Both the position numbers and the translations under genes were made by a program. 64,000 bases of DNA. It comes from Aurantiacibacter zhengii. GTDB taxonomy: Bacteria; Pseudomonadota; Alphaproteobacteria; Sphingomonadales; Sphingomonadaceae. Under the pieces are notes generated by a model. The model had not been told where the DNA came from. It did not search any database and saw only the letters and a list, made by a program, of their open reading frames with translations. The stretch lies in the NCBI RefSeq assembly GCF_003584125.1, contig NZ_QXFL01000004.1, forward strand, positions 430,241-494,240, in the 5' to 3' direction. This document shows positions 8,745-17,763 of this stretch, piece after piece; within the stretch, counting starts at the first letter, position 1, and every line of letters begins with the position of its first letter.

Positions 8745-9758
8745 TCAATTGACCGATTGGCTGGCTAGTCGCAAAGAGCGGCCGCCCGGCCTTGCATCGA
8801 TCTGGTACTCCGCCTGGGCCTGCTGGGCGAAGGCGGCAAAAAGACGCTCCCCAATACCGGAAGAACTGTCGTCTGCCTGAGAGGTACCTACGCCGTTATC
8901 CTCGATTTCCAAACGCCAGTCGCCGTCGTTGCCATCAAAGCGGACGGAGACCTGGCCTTCACGCCCGTCGGGGAAAGCATACTTGGCGCAATTGGTCAGC
9001 GCCTCGTTCGTGAACAGACCGATCGCCACCGCTGTTTCGCGGGGCATGGTCACCCTCTCCTTGCCGACATCGACTTCCACCTTCACGTTTTCCAGGAATG
9101 CCCCGCGGGTGACCCTGTCCACCACGTCCACCAGGTAATCCTGCATCGTCACCATCGCGCCCTCTCCCTGCGTCATGGCCAGGTTCGCATAGGCGGAAGA
9201 GAACGAGTGGATGCGGGCGATCGCCTGTTCCAGCGCGGCGGCGACTTCGGGCATCTGTTCGCGGCGCTTTTGCATTTCCAGCAGGCTGGCAGCGAGGGCA
9301 AAATTGTTCTTCGTGCGGTGTTCCAGCTCCTGCTGCAACATCACGCGCCGCTCGATCTCGTGGTCGCGTTCCTGCAGCGCACTGGCGACGGCGCGGCGGA
9401 ATGCTTCGGCCAGGACCAGTACAATGATTACGGCGACAGCATTGACGATGACGCGTGAGGGGGCGGTTGCCACTTCGAAACCCCAGGCGCGCACCGGAGC
9501 GAGGACGAAATACCACGCCCATAGGAAGCTGGCGAGAAAGGCAGTGACCCCGCCCTGCCAATGGGCGAACAGGGTGGCGATCAGCACCGTGGGATAGACC
9601 ATGGCGAAAGGACCGGCGGTTGGCACCCACACATCCACCACCACGCGCAGGCCCACCATGGCAAGCGCGCAGCCGAGACCGAACAGGATCTTGACGAACA
9701 GGCCTATCCGCTCGCTCTTGAACTGTTTGGCAACATCGAAATTGGCAACGCGATGCAT
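8745..9758 (-). CDS. Membrane sensor histidine kinase, HWE/HisKA_2 type
   Basis: 337-residue kinase. The first 120 residues contain four hydrophobic segments resembling the DUF4118/KdpD-like membrane module. The dimerisation-phosphoacceptor region has 'LEHRTKNNF' with the phospho-accepting His at 147, the HisKA_2 form seen in HWE kinases rather than the usual H-box. An N-box 'NEALTNCAKYAF' and a G1 box 'IEDNGVG' mark the ATPase domain. No response regulator is adjacent, so this is an orphan kinase. In sphingomonads such kinases often feed general-stress or light signalling, but nothing local supports a specific pathway. Confidence 0.88.
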   Translation of the reverse strand: MHRVANFDVAKQFKSERIGLFVKILFGLGCALAMVGLRVVVDVWVPTAGPFAMVYPTVLIATLFAHWQGGVTAFLASFLWAWYFVLAPVRAWGFEVATAPSRVIVNAVAVIIVLVLAEAFRRAVASALQERDHEIERRVMLQQELEHRTKNNFALAASLLEMQKRREQMPEVAAALEQAIARIHSFSSAYANLAMTQGEGAMVTMQDYLVDVVDRVTRGAFLENVKVEVDVGKERVTMPRETAVAIGLFTNEALTNCAKYAFPDGREGQVSVRFDGNDGDWRLEIEDNGVGTSQADDSSSGIGERLFAAFAQQAQAEYQIDARPGGRSLRLASQSVN

Positions 9759-9972
9759 CGTGCATCAGCCTTTCCATAGCGACGCGGAAATGATCGCTCT
9801 CGCTGACCTGATACAGCCTTTGGGCCGTATTTGCGAGTCACGATTGCCGGTTTGTCAATGGGTTGGAACGAGGCGAGAGTGCTCAGTCAATGCCGCTACC
9901 GGTTCGGTATTTGTGGCAATGTCGAACAGGACGACCGCCCTTGGATGTCGACAGTGCATGCGCCGCCCGCTC

Positions 9973-10584
9973 TCACAGCCCCTCGAGAAAATCGGCAGTA
10001 ATGCGCGGCACTTCGCTTTCTTCATCGTCGCCGGCGCCTGTTTCTTCCGGTGCCAGCGCCATATCCTGAAGCGGTTCGAGCGGATCCGCTTCGACGGGCT
10101 CTACATATTCGGCTTCGATCACGGCATTATCGCGATCATAGATGCGGATATCGTCGAACGGTCCCAGCGGCGTGTCACCATTCACCCGGATTAGTGGATA
10201 GGGATCGCCGGGAATTCCGACGTAGTTGAGCTCTGCGCGGTTTTCTTCCAGCAGGCGAAACTGCAGAACGTCGTTGCGCCTCGTCCCCTCGGGTCCGGCG
10301 AAGGTCAGCTGCACCACCCCGTCACGCTCTGCCGTTACCATCGGGCGCACGGTCTGCTCCCCGCTCATGTCACGGAAGATCACTCCGTTGCTGTCGATCG
10401 CCTCCGGCCTCGACCACGCGCCGGCCCAACTGCCATCGGCCTCTTCCTGCAAGGTGAAGACAAAGATCGTGGCCTCGTCGATACGAAAGGCCCAGTGCCC
10501 TTCCAGCGTGGCATCGTGATCGTCTGCGAGGGCAGGCTGGCCGATGAACAGGGCCGCCAGAATGATGAGGAAACGCGCAACCAT
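9973..10584 (-). CDS. Secreted protein of unknown function
   Basis: 203 residues with a signal peptide (MVARFLIILAALFIGQPALA) that fixes the start at 10584. The mature part begins 'DDHDATLEGHWAFRIDEATIFVF', a pattern of short beta strands that reads like a small lipocalin-type or beta-sandwich domain, followed by an acidic, low-complexity tail (VEPVEADPLEPLQDM... ETGAGDDEESE). It is divergent from folD across about 190 bases that must hold promoters for both directions. No family recognised. Confidence 0.6.
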   Translation of the reverse strand: MVARFLIILAALFIGQPALADDHDATLEGHWAFRIDEATIFVFTLQEEADGSWAGAWSRPEAIDSNGVIFRDMSGEQTVRPMVTAERDGVVQLTFAGPEGTRRNDVLQFRLLEENRAELNYVGIPGDPYPLIRVNGDTPLGPFDDIRIYDRDNAVIEAEYVEPVEADPLEPLQDMALAPEETGAGDDEESEVPRITADFLEGL

Positions 10585-10774
10585 CTGCCGAGCATGCCGC
10601 AACCTGCCCCCATCGGGCAAGCGAAAGGGAGAAAAAGGCACGGCAGCTTTTTGGGGTGCAAGAACGGCCCTTTCCCACTATGCGCACAGCGTGGAGCGAT
10701 CGCGGCGAACCGTGGCGATTGCAGCAAGGGCCAGCGGCCCGCACCCGACCGACAAGACTGGAGCCTTGCCTGAC

Positions 10775-11701
10775 ATGGCAGAGATTATCGACGGCCGTGC
10801 AATCGCGCGCCAGATGGACGTGAAAACCAGGGCCGATGTAGAGGCTTTGGTGGCCGAGGGTCATCCCGCGCCGGGCCTCACCGTAATCCTAGTGGGCGAA
10901 GATCCGGCAAGCGAAGTCTATGTTCGCCGCAAGATCAAGGCCTGCGAGAACGTGGGAATCCGCTCCACCGAGCATCGGCTGCCCGCCGAAACATCGCAGG
11001 ATGACCTGCTGGCGCTGATCGATCGCCTGAACCGGGACGACGACGTGCACGGCATCCTGTGCCAGGTGCCGCTGCCCGGCCACATCGATGCCCGCCTGGT
11101 GCTTCGCTCCATCTCTCCCGACAAGGACGTCGACGGTTTCCACCCCGTCAACGTCGGCCGTCTGTCCACTGGTACCGGGGGCATCGTGCCCTGTACTCCG
11201 CTGGGCGTGATGGAACTGCTGCGCAGCGTCATTCCCGATCTCACCGGCAAGTCCGCAGTGGTGATCGGCAAGTCCAACATCGTGGGTAAGCCGGTGGCGA
11301 ACCTGTTGCTGGATGCGGAAGCCACGGTCACCGTCACGCACATTAACACCCACGGCTTGCCGGAAATCTGTCGCCAGTCCGATATCATCGTGGCCGCCGC
11401 CGGTGCGCCCGAACTTGTGCGCGGCCACTGGGTCAAGGATGGCGCGGTCATCATCGACGTGGGAATAACCCGCATGCCTGGCGAGCACGGCAAGACCCGG
11501 CTGGTGGGCGACGTGAAGTTCGACGAAGTGCAGCATGCCCGCGCGGTTACTCCCGTGCCCGGCGGGGTTGGTCCCATGACCATCGCCTGCCTGCTGGCCA
11601 ACACCGTGCAGGCGGCGCGCAACCTGTTCGAGGGCAGGTCGATCATGACCGGTGACGACTACGCCGACGCCCCCGGTCGCGGCGTGCTCGCAGGGCGCTG
11701 A
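10775..11701 (+). CDS. folD: FolD bifunctional methylene-THF dehydrogenase/cyclohydrolase, first copy
   Basis: Converts 5,10-methylene-tetrahydrofolate to 10-formyl-THF using NADP. The 308-residue product shows the active-site Lys in 'SEVYVRRKIKACE', the 'QVPLP' and 'KDVDGFHP' motifs, and the C-terminal '[10 protein letters not shown]' signature. The nucleotide loop is 'GKSNIVGKP' instead of the usual GRSNIVG, and 'THINTHGL' replaces the common HSxT. It also has an extra C-terminal tail of about 25 residues (EGRSIMTGDDYADAPGRGV). A second folD follows 43 bases later, so the pair arose by tandem duplication. The altered cofactor loop suggests a different cofactor preference. The ATG at 10775 matches the start of copy 2. 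Confidence 0.93.
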   Translation: MAEIIDGRAIARQMDVKTRADVEALVAEGHPAPGLTVILVGEDPASEVYVRRKIKACENVGIRSTEHRLPAETSQDDLLALIDRLNRDDDVHGILCQVPLPGHIDARLVLRSISPDKDVDGFHPVNVGRLSTGTGGIVPCTPLGVMELLRSVIPDLTGKSAVVIGKSNIVGKPVANLLLDAEATVTVTHINTHGLPEICRQSDIIVAAAGAPELVRGHWVKDGAVIIDVGITRMPGEHGKTRLVGDVKFDEVQHARAVTPVPGGVGPMTIACLLANTVQAARNLFEGRSIMTGDDYADAPGRGVLAGR

Positions 11702-11744
11702 GCCGGGCTTGCCTTCGCGCCTTTCCTGGTGAAATGTCACCGCC

Positions 11745-12605
11745 ATGGCAGAAAAGATCGACGGACGCGCAATTGCGCGTGAGCTGGACGCGTTAACAAA
11801 GGCAGAGATCGACGCAATGGTTGCCGCGGGCAGGGAGCGTCCCGGCCTTACCGTGGTGCTGGTGGGTGATGACCCCGCCAGCGAGGTCTACGTCACGCAC
11901 AAGGTCAGGGCCTGCGAACGCGTGGGCCTGCGATCTGCCGAACACCGCTTGCCTGCTGCAACCACGCAGGATGAATTGCTCGCCCTGATCGGCAGGCTCA
12001 ATGCCGACGCCCATGTCCACGGCATCCTGGTGCAGGTGCCCCTGCCCGATCACATCGACGAACGCGCCGTGATCGAGGCTATCGATCCGGCCAAGGATGT
12101 GGACGGGTTTCACCCCGTAAACGTGGGCCGCCTGTCGACCGGGACCGGCGGACTGCGGCCCTGCACGCCGCTGGGCTGCATCAAGCTGCTGCAATCGGTG
12201 GAACCCGACCTTGCCGGGATGGACGCGTTGGTGATCGGGCGCTCCAACATCGTCGGAAAGCCCGTGGCCATGATGCTGACCGCGCTCGGCTGCACGGTCA
12301 CGATTGCGCACAGCAAAACTCGCGACCTGCCGGGAAAGGCGCGCGCCGCCGATATCGTGGTGGCGGCCGTGGGTATCGCCAATTTTGTGAAGGGCGACTG
12401 GATCAAGGACGGTGCCATCGTCATCGACGTGGGCATCAACCGGACGCCGGGCGAAAACGGCAAGGACAGGCTGGTGGGCGACGTTGCCTTTGACGAGGTG
12501 CAGCATGCCCGTGCCGTCACCCCCGTTCCCGGTGGCGTGGGCCCGATGACCATCGCCGTTCTGCTGGCCAACACGGTGCAGGCTGCAAAGGCACTCTCCG
12601 CCTGA
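11745..12605 (+). CDS. folD: FolD bifunctional methylene-THF dehydrogenase/cyclohydrolase, second copy
   Basis: 286-residue FolD of standard length, performing the same one-carbon reactions as the upstream copy. Motifs: '[13 protein letters not shown]' with the catalytic Lys, 'VQVPLPDHI', '[10 protein letters not shown]', 'GRSNIVGKP', 'AHSKTRDL' and '[10 protein letters not shown]'. The nucleotide loop and HSxT are canonical, so this copy is the better candidate for the housekeeping enzyme. By eye the two copies agree over most of their length, with the strongest divergence between residues 165 and 215. The two genes are close enough to be co-transcribed. Confidence 0.96.
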   Translation: MAEKIDGRAIARELDALTKAEIDAMVAAGRERPGLTVVLVGDDPASEVYVTHKVRACERVGLRSAEHRLPAATTQDELLALIGRLNADAHVHGILVQVPLPDHIDERAVIEAIDPAKDVDGFHPVNVGRLSTGTGGLRPCTPLGCIKLLQSVEPDLAGMDALVIGRSNIVGKPVAMMLTALGCTVTIAHSKTRDLPGKARAADIVVAAVGIANFVKGDWIKDGAIVIDVGINRTPGENGKDRLVGDVAFDEVQHARAVTPVPGGVGPMTIAVLLANTVQAAKALSA

Positions 12606-12653
12606 ACGGCTTGCGGACCAAAGCCACCCTTTGCCACCTGACGATCTGGCCCT

Positions 12654-14204
12654 ATGAGTGAATTCAGTATCGATACGCAACCAGACAGGTCACCAATGCC
12701 GCAGCCCGAAACCGACATCTGCATCATAGGCGCGGGCATATCGGGCATTTCGATGGCCGCGCACATCGGCATGCTGTCCCCCGATCATAGCTACACCATC
12801 CTGGAACGGCGCGATCGGATCGGCGGCACGTGGGACCTGTTCCGCTATCCCGGCGTACGTTCGGATTCCGACATGCACACGCTGGGCTTCAATTTCGAGC
12901 CATGGCGGCACGAGGATGCGATCGCGGGCGGGCCCGATATCCTGGAATATCTCAACCGCATTGCCGACGAACGCGGCATTCGCGAGAACATCCGCTTCGG
13001 CCAGGAGGTGCTGTCTGCCGACTGGGATTCCATGACAGCGCGCTGGACGATCACTTCGCGAGGGGCGGATGGCGCCCAGAGCGTAATCACTGCGCGCTGG
13101 CTTCATTTCGCCAGCGGTTATTACGATTACGACAATCCCCACGACGCGCAGATCCCTGATATCGGAAGCTTCGGTGGGCAGGTGATCCACCCGCAGTTCT
13201 GGCCGGACGAGATCGACTACGCGGGAAAGAACGTGGTGGTGATCGGCTCTGGCGCGACGGCGGTGACGCTGGTGCCGGCGATGGCTGACAAGGCTCGTAG
13301 CGTCACCATGCTGCAGCGCACGCCCACTTGGATGGGGGCAGGCCCGCGGCAGGATGCTTGGAACAAGCGATTCCTGCGCTGGTTTCCGGAGAAATTCGCC
13401 TACCGCCTCACGCGCTGGAAGAACATTGCCCTGCGCAGTTACGTCTTCAGCCTCGCCCGCCGAAAGCCGCAGAAGCTGGCTGACAAATTGCGCGGTATGC
13501 TGAAGGACGAACTGGGCGCGAATTACGATCCGAAGCATTTCGAGCCGCCCTACAACCCGTGGGAGCAGCGCCTGTGCCTCGTGCCCGATAGCGACCTGTT
13601 CCACGCCATCAACGCGGGCAAGGCCGCAGTGGTTACAGACCATATTGCAGGCTTCGACGCCCATGGCATCAATCTGCAATCGGGCGAGCACCTGCCCGCC
13701 GACATGGTCGTTACCGCCACGGGTCTGCGGCTGGTGCTGGCAGGCAAGGTGGAAGTCTCTGTCGATGGTGAGCCGGTCGACTGGACCGGGCACTTCTTCT
13801 ATCGCGGTGCCATGTTCTCGAACCTGCCGAACCTGTCCTTCGTTTTCGGCTACCTCAATGCCAGCTGGACCCTTCGCGCGGATTCCAACTCCCGCTACAC
13901 CTGCGAGGTGCTGAACGAGATGCAAAGGCGCGGGGCCGACGTGGCGGTGGCCGAGTTGGCACCGGAGGATGAACCCGAAGCTGTGGAACCCTGGGACTAC
14001 AGCTCGGGCTATCTCAACCGCGCCCGCGGCCTGATGCCGAAGGTTGCAGCCGATCGACCCTGGACACTGAAGCACAACTACCTTGAAGATCGCCGGGATT
14101 TCCGCCAGCGCCCGGTCGCCGACGGGGTCCTGCGCTTTCGCCCAGCGCCAGCCGCCTCCCAGGCAGATGAAACCCCAGACCATGAGAAGATCGCCGCCGA
14201 ATGA
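12654..14204 (+). CDS. Flavin-containing monooxygenase, Baeyer-Villiger type
   Basis: 516-residue FAD/NADPH enzyme inserting oxygen next to a carbonyl or on a heteroatom. The FAD Rossmann motif 'ICIIGAGISGISMA' starts near residue 22, and a second dinucleotide motif 'VVVIGSGATAVTL' lies near 195. Between them, 'FGGQVIHPQFWP' matches the Baeyer-Villiger fingerprint FxGxxxHxxxWP. The 'RIGGTWDLFRYPGVRSDSDMHT' region is characteristic of the EthA/AlmA-like branch. An ATG at 12696, just before the FAD motif, is an alternative start. The stop overlaps the next gene in ATGA, so the two are probably translated together. Substrate unknown. Confidence 0.92.
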   Translation: MSEFSIDTQPDRSPMPQPETDICIIGAGISGISMAAHIGMLSPDHSYTILERRDRIGGTWDLFRYPGVRSDSDMHTLGFNFEPWRHEDAIAGGPDILEYLNRIADERGIRENIRFGQEVLSADWDSMTARWTITSRGADGAQSVITARWLHFASGYYDYDNPHDAQIPDIGSFGGQVIHPQFWPDEIDYAGKNVVVIGSGATAVTLVPAMADKARSVTMLQRTPTWMGAGPRQDAWNKRFLRWFPEKFAYRLTRWKNIALRSYVFSLARRKPQKLADKLRGMLKDELGANYDPKHFEPPYNPWEQRLCLVPDSDLFHAINAGKAAVVTDHIAGFDAHGINLQSGEHLPADMVVTATGLRLVLAGKVEVSVDGEPVDWTGHFFYRGAMFSNLPNLSFVFGYLNASWTLRADSNSRYTCEVLNEMQRRGADVAVAELAPEDEPEAVEPWDYSSGYLNRARGLMPKVAADRPWTLKHNYLEDRRDFRQRPVADGVLRFRPAPAASQADETPDHEKIAAE

Positions 14205-14968
14205 ACAAGTCCCCGGACAAGGTATGGACCGCCGGCATGGTGGTGATCGGTGACGAAATCCTGTCGGGCCGCACGGCAGACAAGAATATCGCCCAGGTCG
14301 CCAGCTGGCTGCAGGTGCAGGGCATTCGCCTGACCGAGGTGCGCGTGGTGTCGGACGACATGGGTGCGATCGGCGATGCGGTAAACGCCCTTCGCGACGC
14401 TTACGATTATGTCTTTACCACGGGCGGCATTGGCCCCACGCATGACGATATCACTGTCGATGCCGTGGCAGCGGCCTTGGGCGTACCGGTGGTGATCCAC
14501 CCCGAAGCTCGCGACATGCTGGCCGCCTATTACGCCGCCAAGCCCGGTGGACTTACGGAAGCGCGGCTTCGCATGGCAAGGGTGCCAGAAGGGGCCGACC
14601 TCATTCCCAACCGCATGTCAGGCGCACCGGGTATCCGCCACGGCAACCTGTTCCTGATGGCAGGCGTGCCGCACATCACTGCTCAAATGCTGGACGGATT
14701 GACCGGCCAACTCGAAGGGGGCGCGCCGCTGCTTAGTGAAACGGTGGGCTGCTGGACTGCCGAGAGCGAGATCGCTCACATCCTTCGCGAAGTCGAAAAG
14801 GCTCACGAGGATTGCCAGATCGGCAGCTATCCGTTCTTCCGGGAAGGCCAGGTGGGGGCGAACTTCGTGATCCGATCCACCAGCCGTGATGTGCTGAACA
14901 GCGCGGTCGACACCCTCAGCGAGGCTCTGGCCGAAGAGGGGTACGACTTCACACCTGGCGGAATCTGA
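14201..14968 (+). CDS. MoCF/CinA N-terminal-type molybdopterin-binding domain protein
   Basis: 255 residues made mostly of one MoCF_biosynth (molybdopterin-binding-like) domain. Signature stretches are 'VIGDEILSGRTADKN' at the start and 'TTGGIGPTHDDIT' near residue 70, both typical of CinA N-terminal and YfaY-like proteins. The C-terminal nicotinamide deamidase domain of full CinA is absent, so this is the short form common in alphaproteobacteria. It overlaps the upstream monooxygenase by four bases. A role in cofactor repair or nucleotide pyrophosphate cleavage is likely from the family, but not shown here. Confidence 0.88.
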   Translation: MNKSPDKVWTAGMVVIGDEILSGRTADKNIAQVASWLQVQGIRLTEVRVVSDDMGAIGDAVNALRDAYDYVFTTGGIGPTHDDITVDAVAAALGVPVVIHPEARDMLAAYYAAKPGGLTEARLRMARVPEGADLIPNRMSGAPGIRHGNLFLMAGVPHITAQMLDGLTGQLEGGAPLLSETVGCWTAESEIAHILREVEKAHEDCQIGSYPFFREGQVGANFVIRSTSRDVLNSAVDTLSEALAEEGYDFTPGGI

Positions 14969-14970
14969 CC

Positions 14971-15207
14971 CTAGCGCGTCCCGCGCTCTTCCTCGGCCCT
15001 GACAATCTCCTCGCGCACTTCGCGGGCGCTGCGTTCGGAGCGCGCGTCTTCAGCGGGGGTTGTGCGTTTGGTCTGCACGTAGCCGTAGATCAGGCCGGCG
15101 AGTAACAGCAGGGCGCCCGCACCCGCGGCGATGCGATTATCGACCCAGACTGACAGGCCGAAGATCACGGCCAGGGCAAGTACGATGGCGATGATTCTTC
15201 CAGACAT
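14971..15207 (-). CDS. Small membrane protein, two helices (78 aa)
   Basis: Two hydrophobic segments (residues 4-22 and about 27-44) are followed by a charged tail rich in Arg and Glu ('SERSAREVREEIVRAEEE'). The ATG at 15207 is preceded by a GGAA-containing ribosome site and starts the first helix. The segment 'AGALLLLAGLIYGYVQTKR' closely resembles 'GSGIILMVGLIYAFVVARR' in the 65-residue protein at 17374-17571, on the other side of the acyltransferase gene. The two are most likely paralogues. Function unknown. Confidence 0.65.
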   Translation of the reverse strand: MSGRIIAIVLALAVIFGLSVWVDNRIAAGAGALLLLAGLIYGYVQTKRTTPAEDARSERSAREVREEIVRAEEERGTR

Positions 15208-15289
15208 CGAAAATTCCTTTCGGAAAATCAACGCAGCGTGCCGCGCAAGTTTCCGAAAAGGCCGATGCCCTCTGGCGAAGGGAAGTCCG

Positions 15290-17269
15290 TCAGAACTCCA
15301 CGCTCTTGAACATCTGCGGTACCAGCCACCTCGATGCAAAGGTGGAGAGGTGGTTGCTGTCGCGGTAGAGGAGATGACCGCCTGCCATTAGCGGACAATC
15401 GCTTTCGCACATGACCCCGGCCGTATCGATCAGCGTTACACCGGGGCGCATGGCCAGCCGCTGCAGGATCGCGTCTACCGGCGCTTCGCGCTGGCGCACC
15501 GTGGCAAGCGGCCTCGGCTCGAACCGGACCAGTCCGCCGAAACGGGACGCGAGATAAAGCTGCGGCACATCGTGCGCCTGTTCGGGTACCCCGCCCACGA
15601 TCACGACCTGGCGGCCACTGGCGGTGATGCTGTCGACCAGCCGGGTCAGGACCTCTTCTACCACCACACCGGCCCGTTCTTGCGGAATAGCCTTTCCGCT
15701 TTCGACAGACACCAGCGGATCGTGAGTGCCTGGCTCGGCTGCCCCCATGACCTGCGTCATGTGGCTTACCCAGCGCGAACTCAGGATGACGGTACGATAG
15801 GCATCGGGTCGCTCGATCAGCAGGCGCAGGGCGGCAGCGTTTTGCACCGCGCAATCCAAGTCCTCTCCATGCCTTGAGCGCCGAAAACCCGGGATCGGCG
15901 GGCAGGCGGTCGTAACTGCCGCCGCGCCTGCCACTCCGCGCTCGCGAAGCAACCGATCGAGGCCGGGCAGCAGCGAAGCCGCGTGGCTGTCTCCCCACAG
16001 CAGCACCTGCGGAACCTTGTCCGCCGCGCCGAGGCGGCACGCAGTCCTTGTCGCGCGCCAGTTTGCACGGCAGCTTTCCTCCAGCACAGTTCGCGTGGTT
16101 GCCTGCTCCACCATGTCGCGCGCGTCCGGTGCGCGCGACCAGGCTCCGTCGCTGCGGATCACCAGGTTGGCGGTGGCCACGATGGCAATGGCCGCCAACG
16201 CGCTGCCAACGAACACCGCATTGCGGCCAAGCACAGCCTGTGCGCCTCTGCGGCGTAGCGGCGCCTCGACCAGTCGCGTGCTGGCCCATGCGAGCAGCAC
16301 CGATGCCGCAATGGCCAGCACCGTGGCGGTCAGTGGCGGTTCGAAGTCGGCGGTGAGATGCCGCGTCAGCACCAGCGCGGGCCAGTGCCACAGGTAGAGC
16401 GCATAGGAAATCAGTCCCACCCAGACTAGCGGTGGCAGGGAGAGGAAGCGCGTCGCAAAGGTCCCATGGACCTGCCCCGCCCAGATGAGCGCGGCCGTCC
16501 CCAGCACCGGGACCAGGGCGGCCACACCGGGGAAAGGTGTCGACCCGTCGTAGGCCGCCACCGCATATCCGATGGCGCACAGGCCCAGTCCCGCGAGGAC
16601 CTCCGCTGCTCTGCGCGACAGGGTGATACGCGCTCCGCCCAGCGCCAGCATCGCACCCACGCCAAGCTCCCACGCCCGCGACTGGATCGCGTAAAAGGCG
16701 CCCGTGGGCGTCGCGTCTACCATGCGCACGCTCCACGCGAAGGACGCGAGGGTCGCCACCACGACGGCGGGCGCAAGCAGGCGGCGGTCGATGCGCCAGG
16801 CCAGCCAGAGTGCCAGCGGAACGGCGATATAGAATTGCTCCTCCACCGCCAGCGACCAGGTGTGCAGCAGCGGCTGGAACTCGGCGGCGGGGGCGAAGTA
16901 GTCGCTGCCCTCGCCGCGAAAGTGCAGGTTCGACCAGAACAGCGCCGCCGGAATGGCGGAGCGCGCAAGGTCGAGATAGGCTGGCGGGGGCAGCAGGAAC
17001 CAGCCCACCGCAAAGCAAGCGGCGATCACCGCGAACAGCGGCGGCAAGATGCGCCGAACGCGCCGCTCGTAGAAGCTGGCGAGCGAGAACGAGCCCGCGT
17101 CCAGCTCGCGGGCCAGGATCCCGCAGATGAGGTAGCCGGAGATGACGAAGAAACCGTCGACCCCGACGAAGCCGCCCGCAAAACCGGGCAGGCCCGCATG
17201 GCACAGCACCACCGCCAACACGGCCACGGCTCGCAAACCGTCTATGTCACGGCGATAATCCAGCGTCAT
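15290..17269 (-). CDS. Acyltransferase-3 (OafA/YrhL-type) with C-terminal SGNH domain
   Basis: 659-residue membrane enzyme predicted to O-acylate a surface polysaccharide or lipid. The N-terminal part has the acyltransferase-3 start 'YRRDIDGLRAVAVLAVVLCHAG' with the essential 'RxxA' and His, then about ten membrane helices. Near residue 53, 'VDGFFVISGYL' is the second family hallmark. The C-terminal 250 residues are a periplasmic SGNH esterase-like domain with 'LLWGDSHAASLLPGL' (GDS block) and a terminal 'YRDSNHLS' holding Asp and His. This OafA-SGNH fusion is common in O-antigen acetylation. It sits between two related small membrane proteins on the same strand. Confidence 0.93.
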   Translation of the reverse strand: MTLDYRRDIDGLRAVAVLAVVLCHAGLPGFAGGFVGVDGFFVISGYLICGILARELDAGSFSLASFYERRVRRILPPLFAVIAACFAVGWFLLPPPAYLDLARSAIPAALFWSNLHFRGEGSDYFAPAAEFQPLLHTWSLAVEEQFYIAVPLALWLAWRIDRRLLAPAVVVATLASFAWSVRMVDATPTGAFYAIQSRAWELGVGAMLALGGARITLSRRAAEVLAGLGLCAIGYAVAAYDGSTPFPGVAALVPVLGTAALIWAGQVHGTFATRFLSLPPLVWVGLISYALYLWHWPALVLTRHLTADFEPPLTATVLAIAASVLLAWASTRLVEAPLRRRGAQAVLGRNAVFVGSALAAIAIVATANLVIRSDGAWSRAPDARDMVEQATTRTVLEESCRANWRATRTACRLGAADKVPQVLLWGDSHAASLLPGLDRLLRERGVAGAAAVTTACPPIPGFRRSRHGEDLDCAVQNAAALRLLIERPDAYRTVILSSRWVSHMTQVMGAAEPGTHDPLVSVESGKAIPQERAGVVVEEVLTRLVDSITASGRQVVIVGGVPEQAHDVPQLYLASRFGGLVRFEPRPLATVRQREAPVDAILQRLAMRPGVTLIDTAGVMCESDCPLMAGGHLLYRDSNHLSTFASRWLVPQMFKSVEF

Positions 17270-17373
17270 TGCCGATGCCTATTCGGCAACGGCACGCCAA
17301 AGGCAAGCAAGGCGGCGCGAAGCCGCTCGGGCAATGCCGGAGGTGCTGGCAGGGAGCCTGCGCTCTCCGCCCG

Positions 17374-17571
17374 TTATTCGGCAGCGTTCACGCCAGCGGG
17401 CCGCGCCACTTCGCCGCGCTCGGCATCGCGCCGGGCGACGACGAACGCATAGATCAGCCCGACCATCAGGATAATTCCGCTGCCGCCCGCGAAGACCGCG
17501 GAATCGAGTGCGACGGCCACCACGATAAGCGCGATGGCAGCGATGAAAACGCCCAGTGTTACTTTCGACAT
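17374..17571 (-). CDS. Small membrane protein, two helices (65 aa)
   Basis: 65 residues with two hydrophobic stretches (4-22 and 28-46) and a charged tail. Related by eye to the 78-residue protein at 14971-15207, with the shared core 'GLIY(A/G)(F/Y)V' at the same distance from the N-terminus. Start ATG at 17571 follows a GGGGA-type ribosome site. It is upstream of the acyltransferase on the same strand, separated by about 100 bases. No named family. Confidence 0.62.
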   Translation of the reverse strand: MSKVTLGVFIAAIALIVVAVALDSAVFAGGSGIILMVGLIYAFVVARRDAERGEVARPAGVNAAE

Positions 17572-17668
17572 GACTTGGTCCCCTGTTAAGGCGAGCCATC
17601 GTCAAATCCCTGTGGCGCGCCTTTGGGAAAAGTTAACTACGCCAAAAGCCCTAACGAAACGCAAAGAG

Positions 17669-17690
17669 GCCGGAGAATCGCTTCTCCGGC
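17669..17690 (-). terminator. Likely terminator of the rplK-rplA operon
   Basis: GCCGGAGAA pairs perfectly with TTCTCCGGC across a four-base loop. On the minus strand it is followed by CCTCTTTGCGTTT, moderately T-rich. It lies about 75 bases past the rplA stop. Confidence 0.6.
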
Positions 17691-17763
17691 TTCTTCGCTA
17701 TTGATCTGTCCGGTAGGAAAGCGGTTTCGCTGCTGCGCCGCCGCTTCGCTACCTGAGCGCGGG

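Noticed and set aside
12690..14183. 497-codon open frame antisense to the monooxygenase
   Set aside because: The sense strand has all Baeyer-Villiger motifs. The antisense peptide is His/Arg/Gly-rich, a codon-position shadow.
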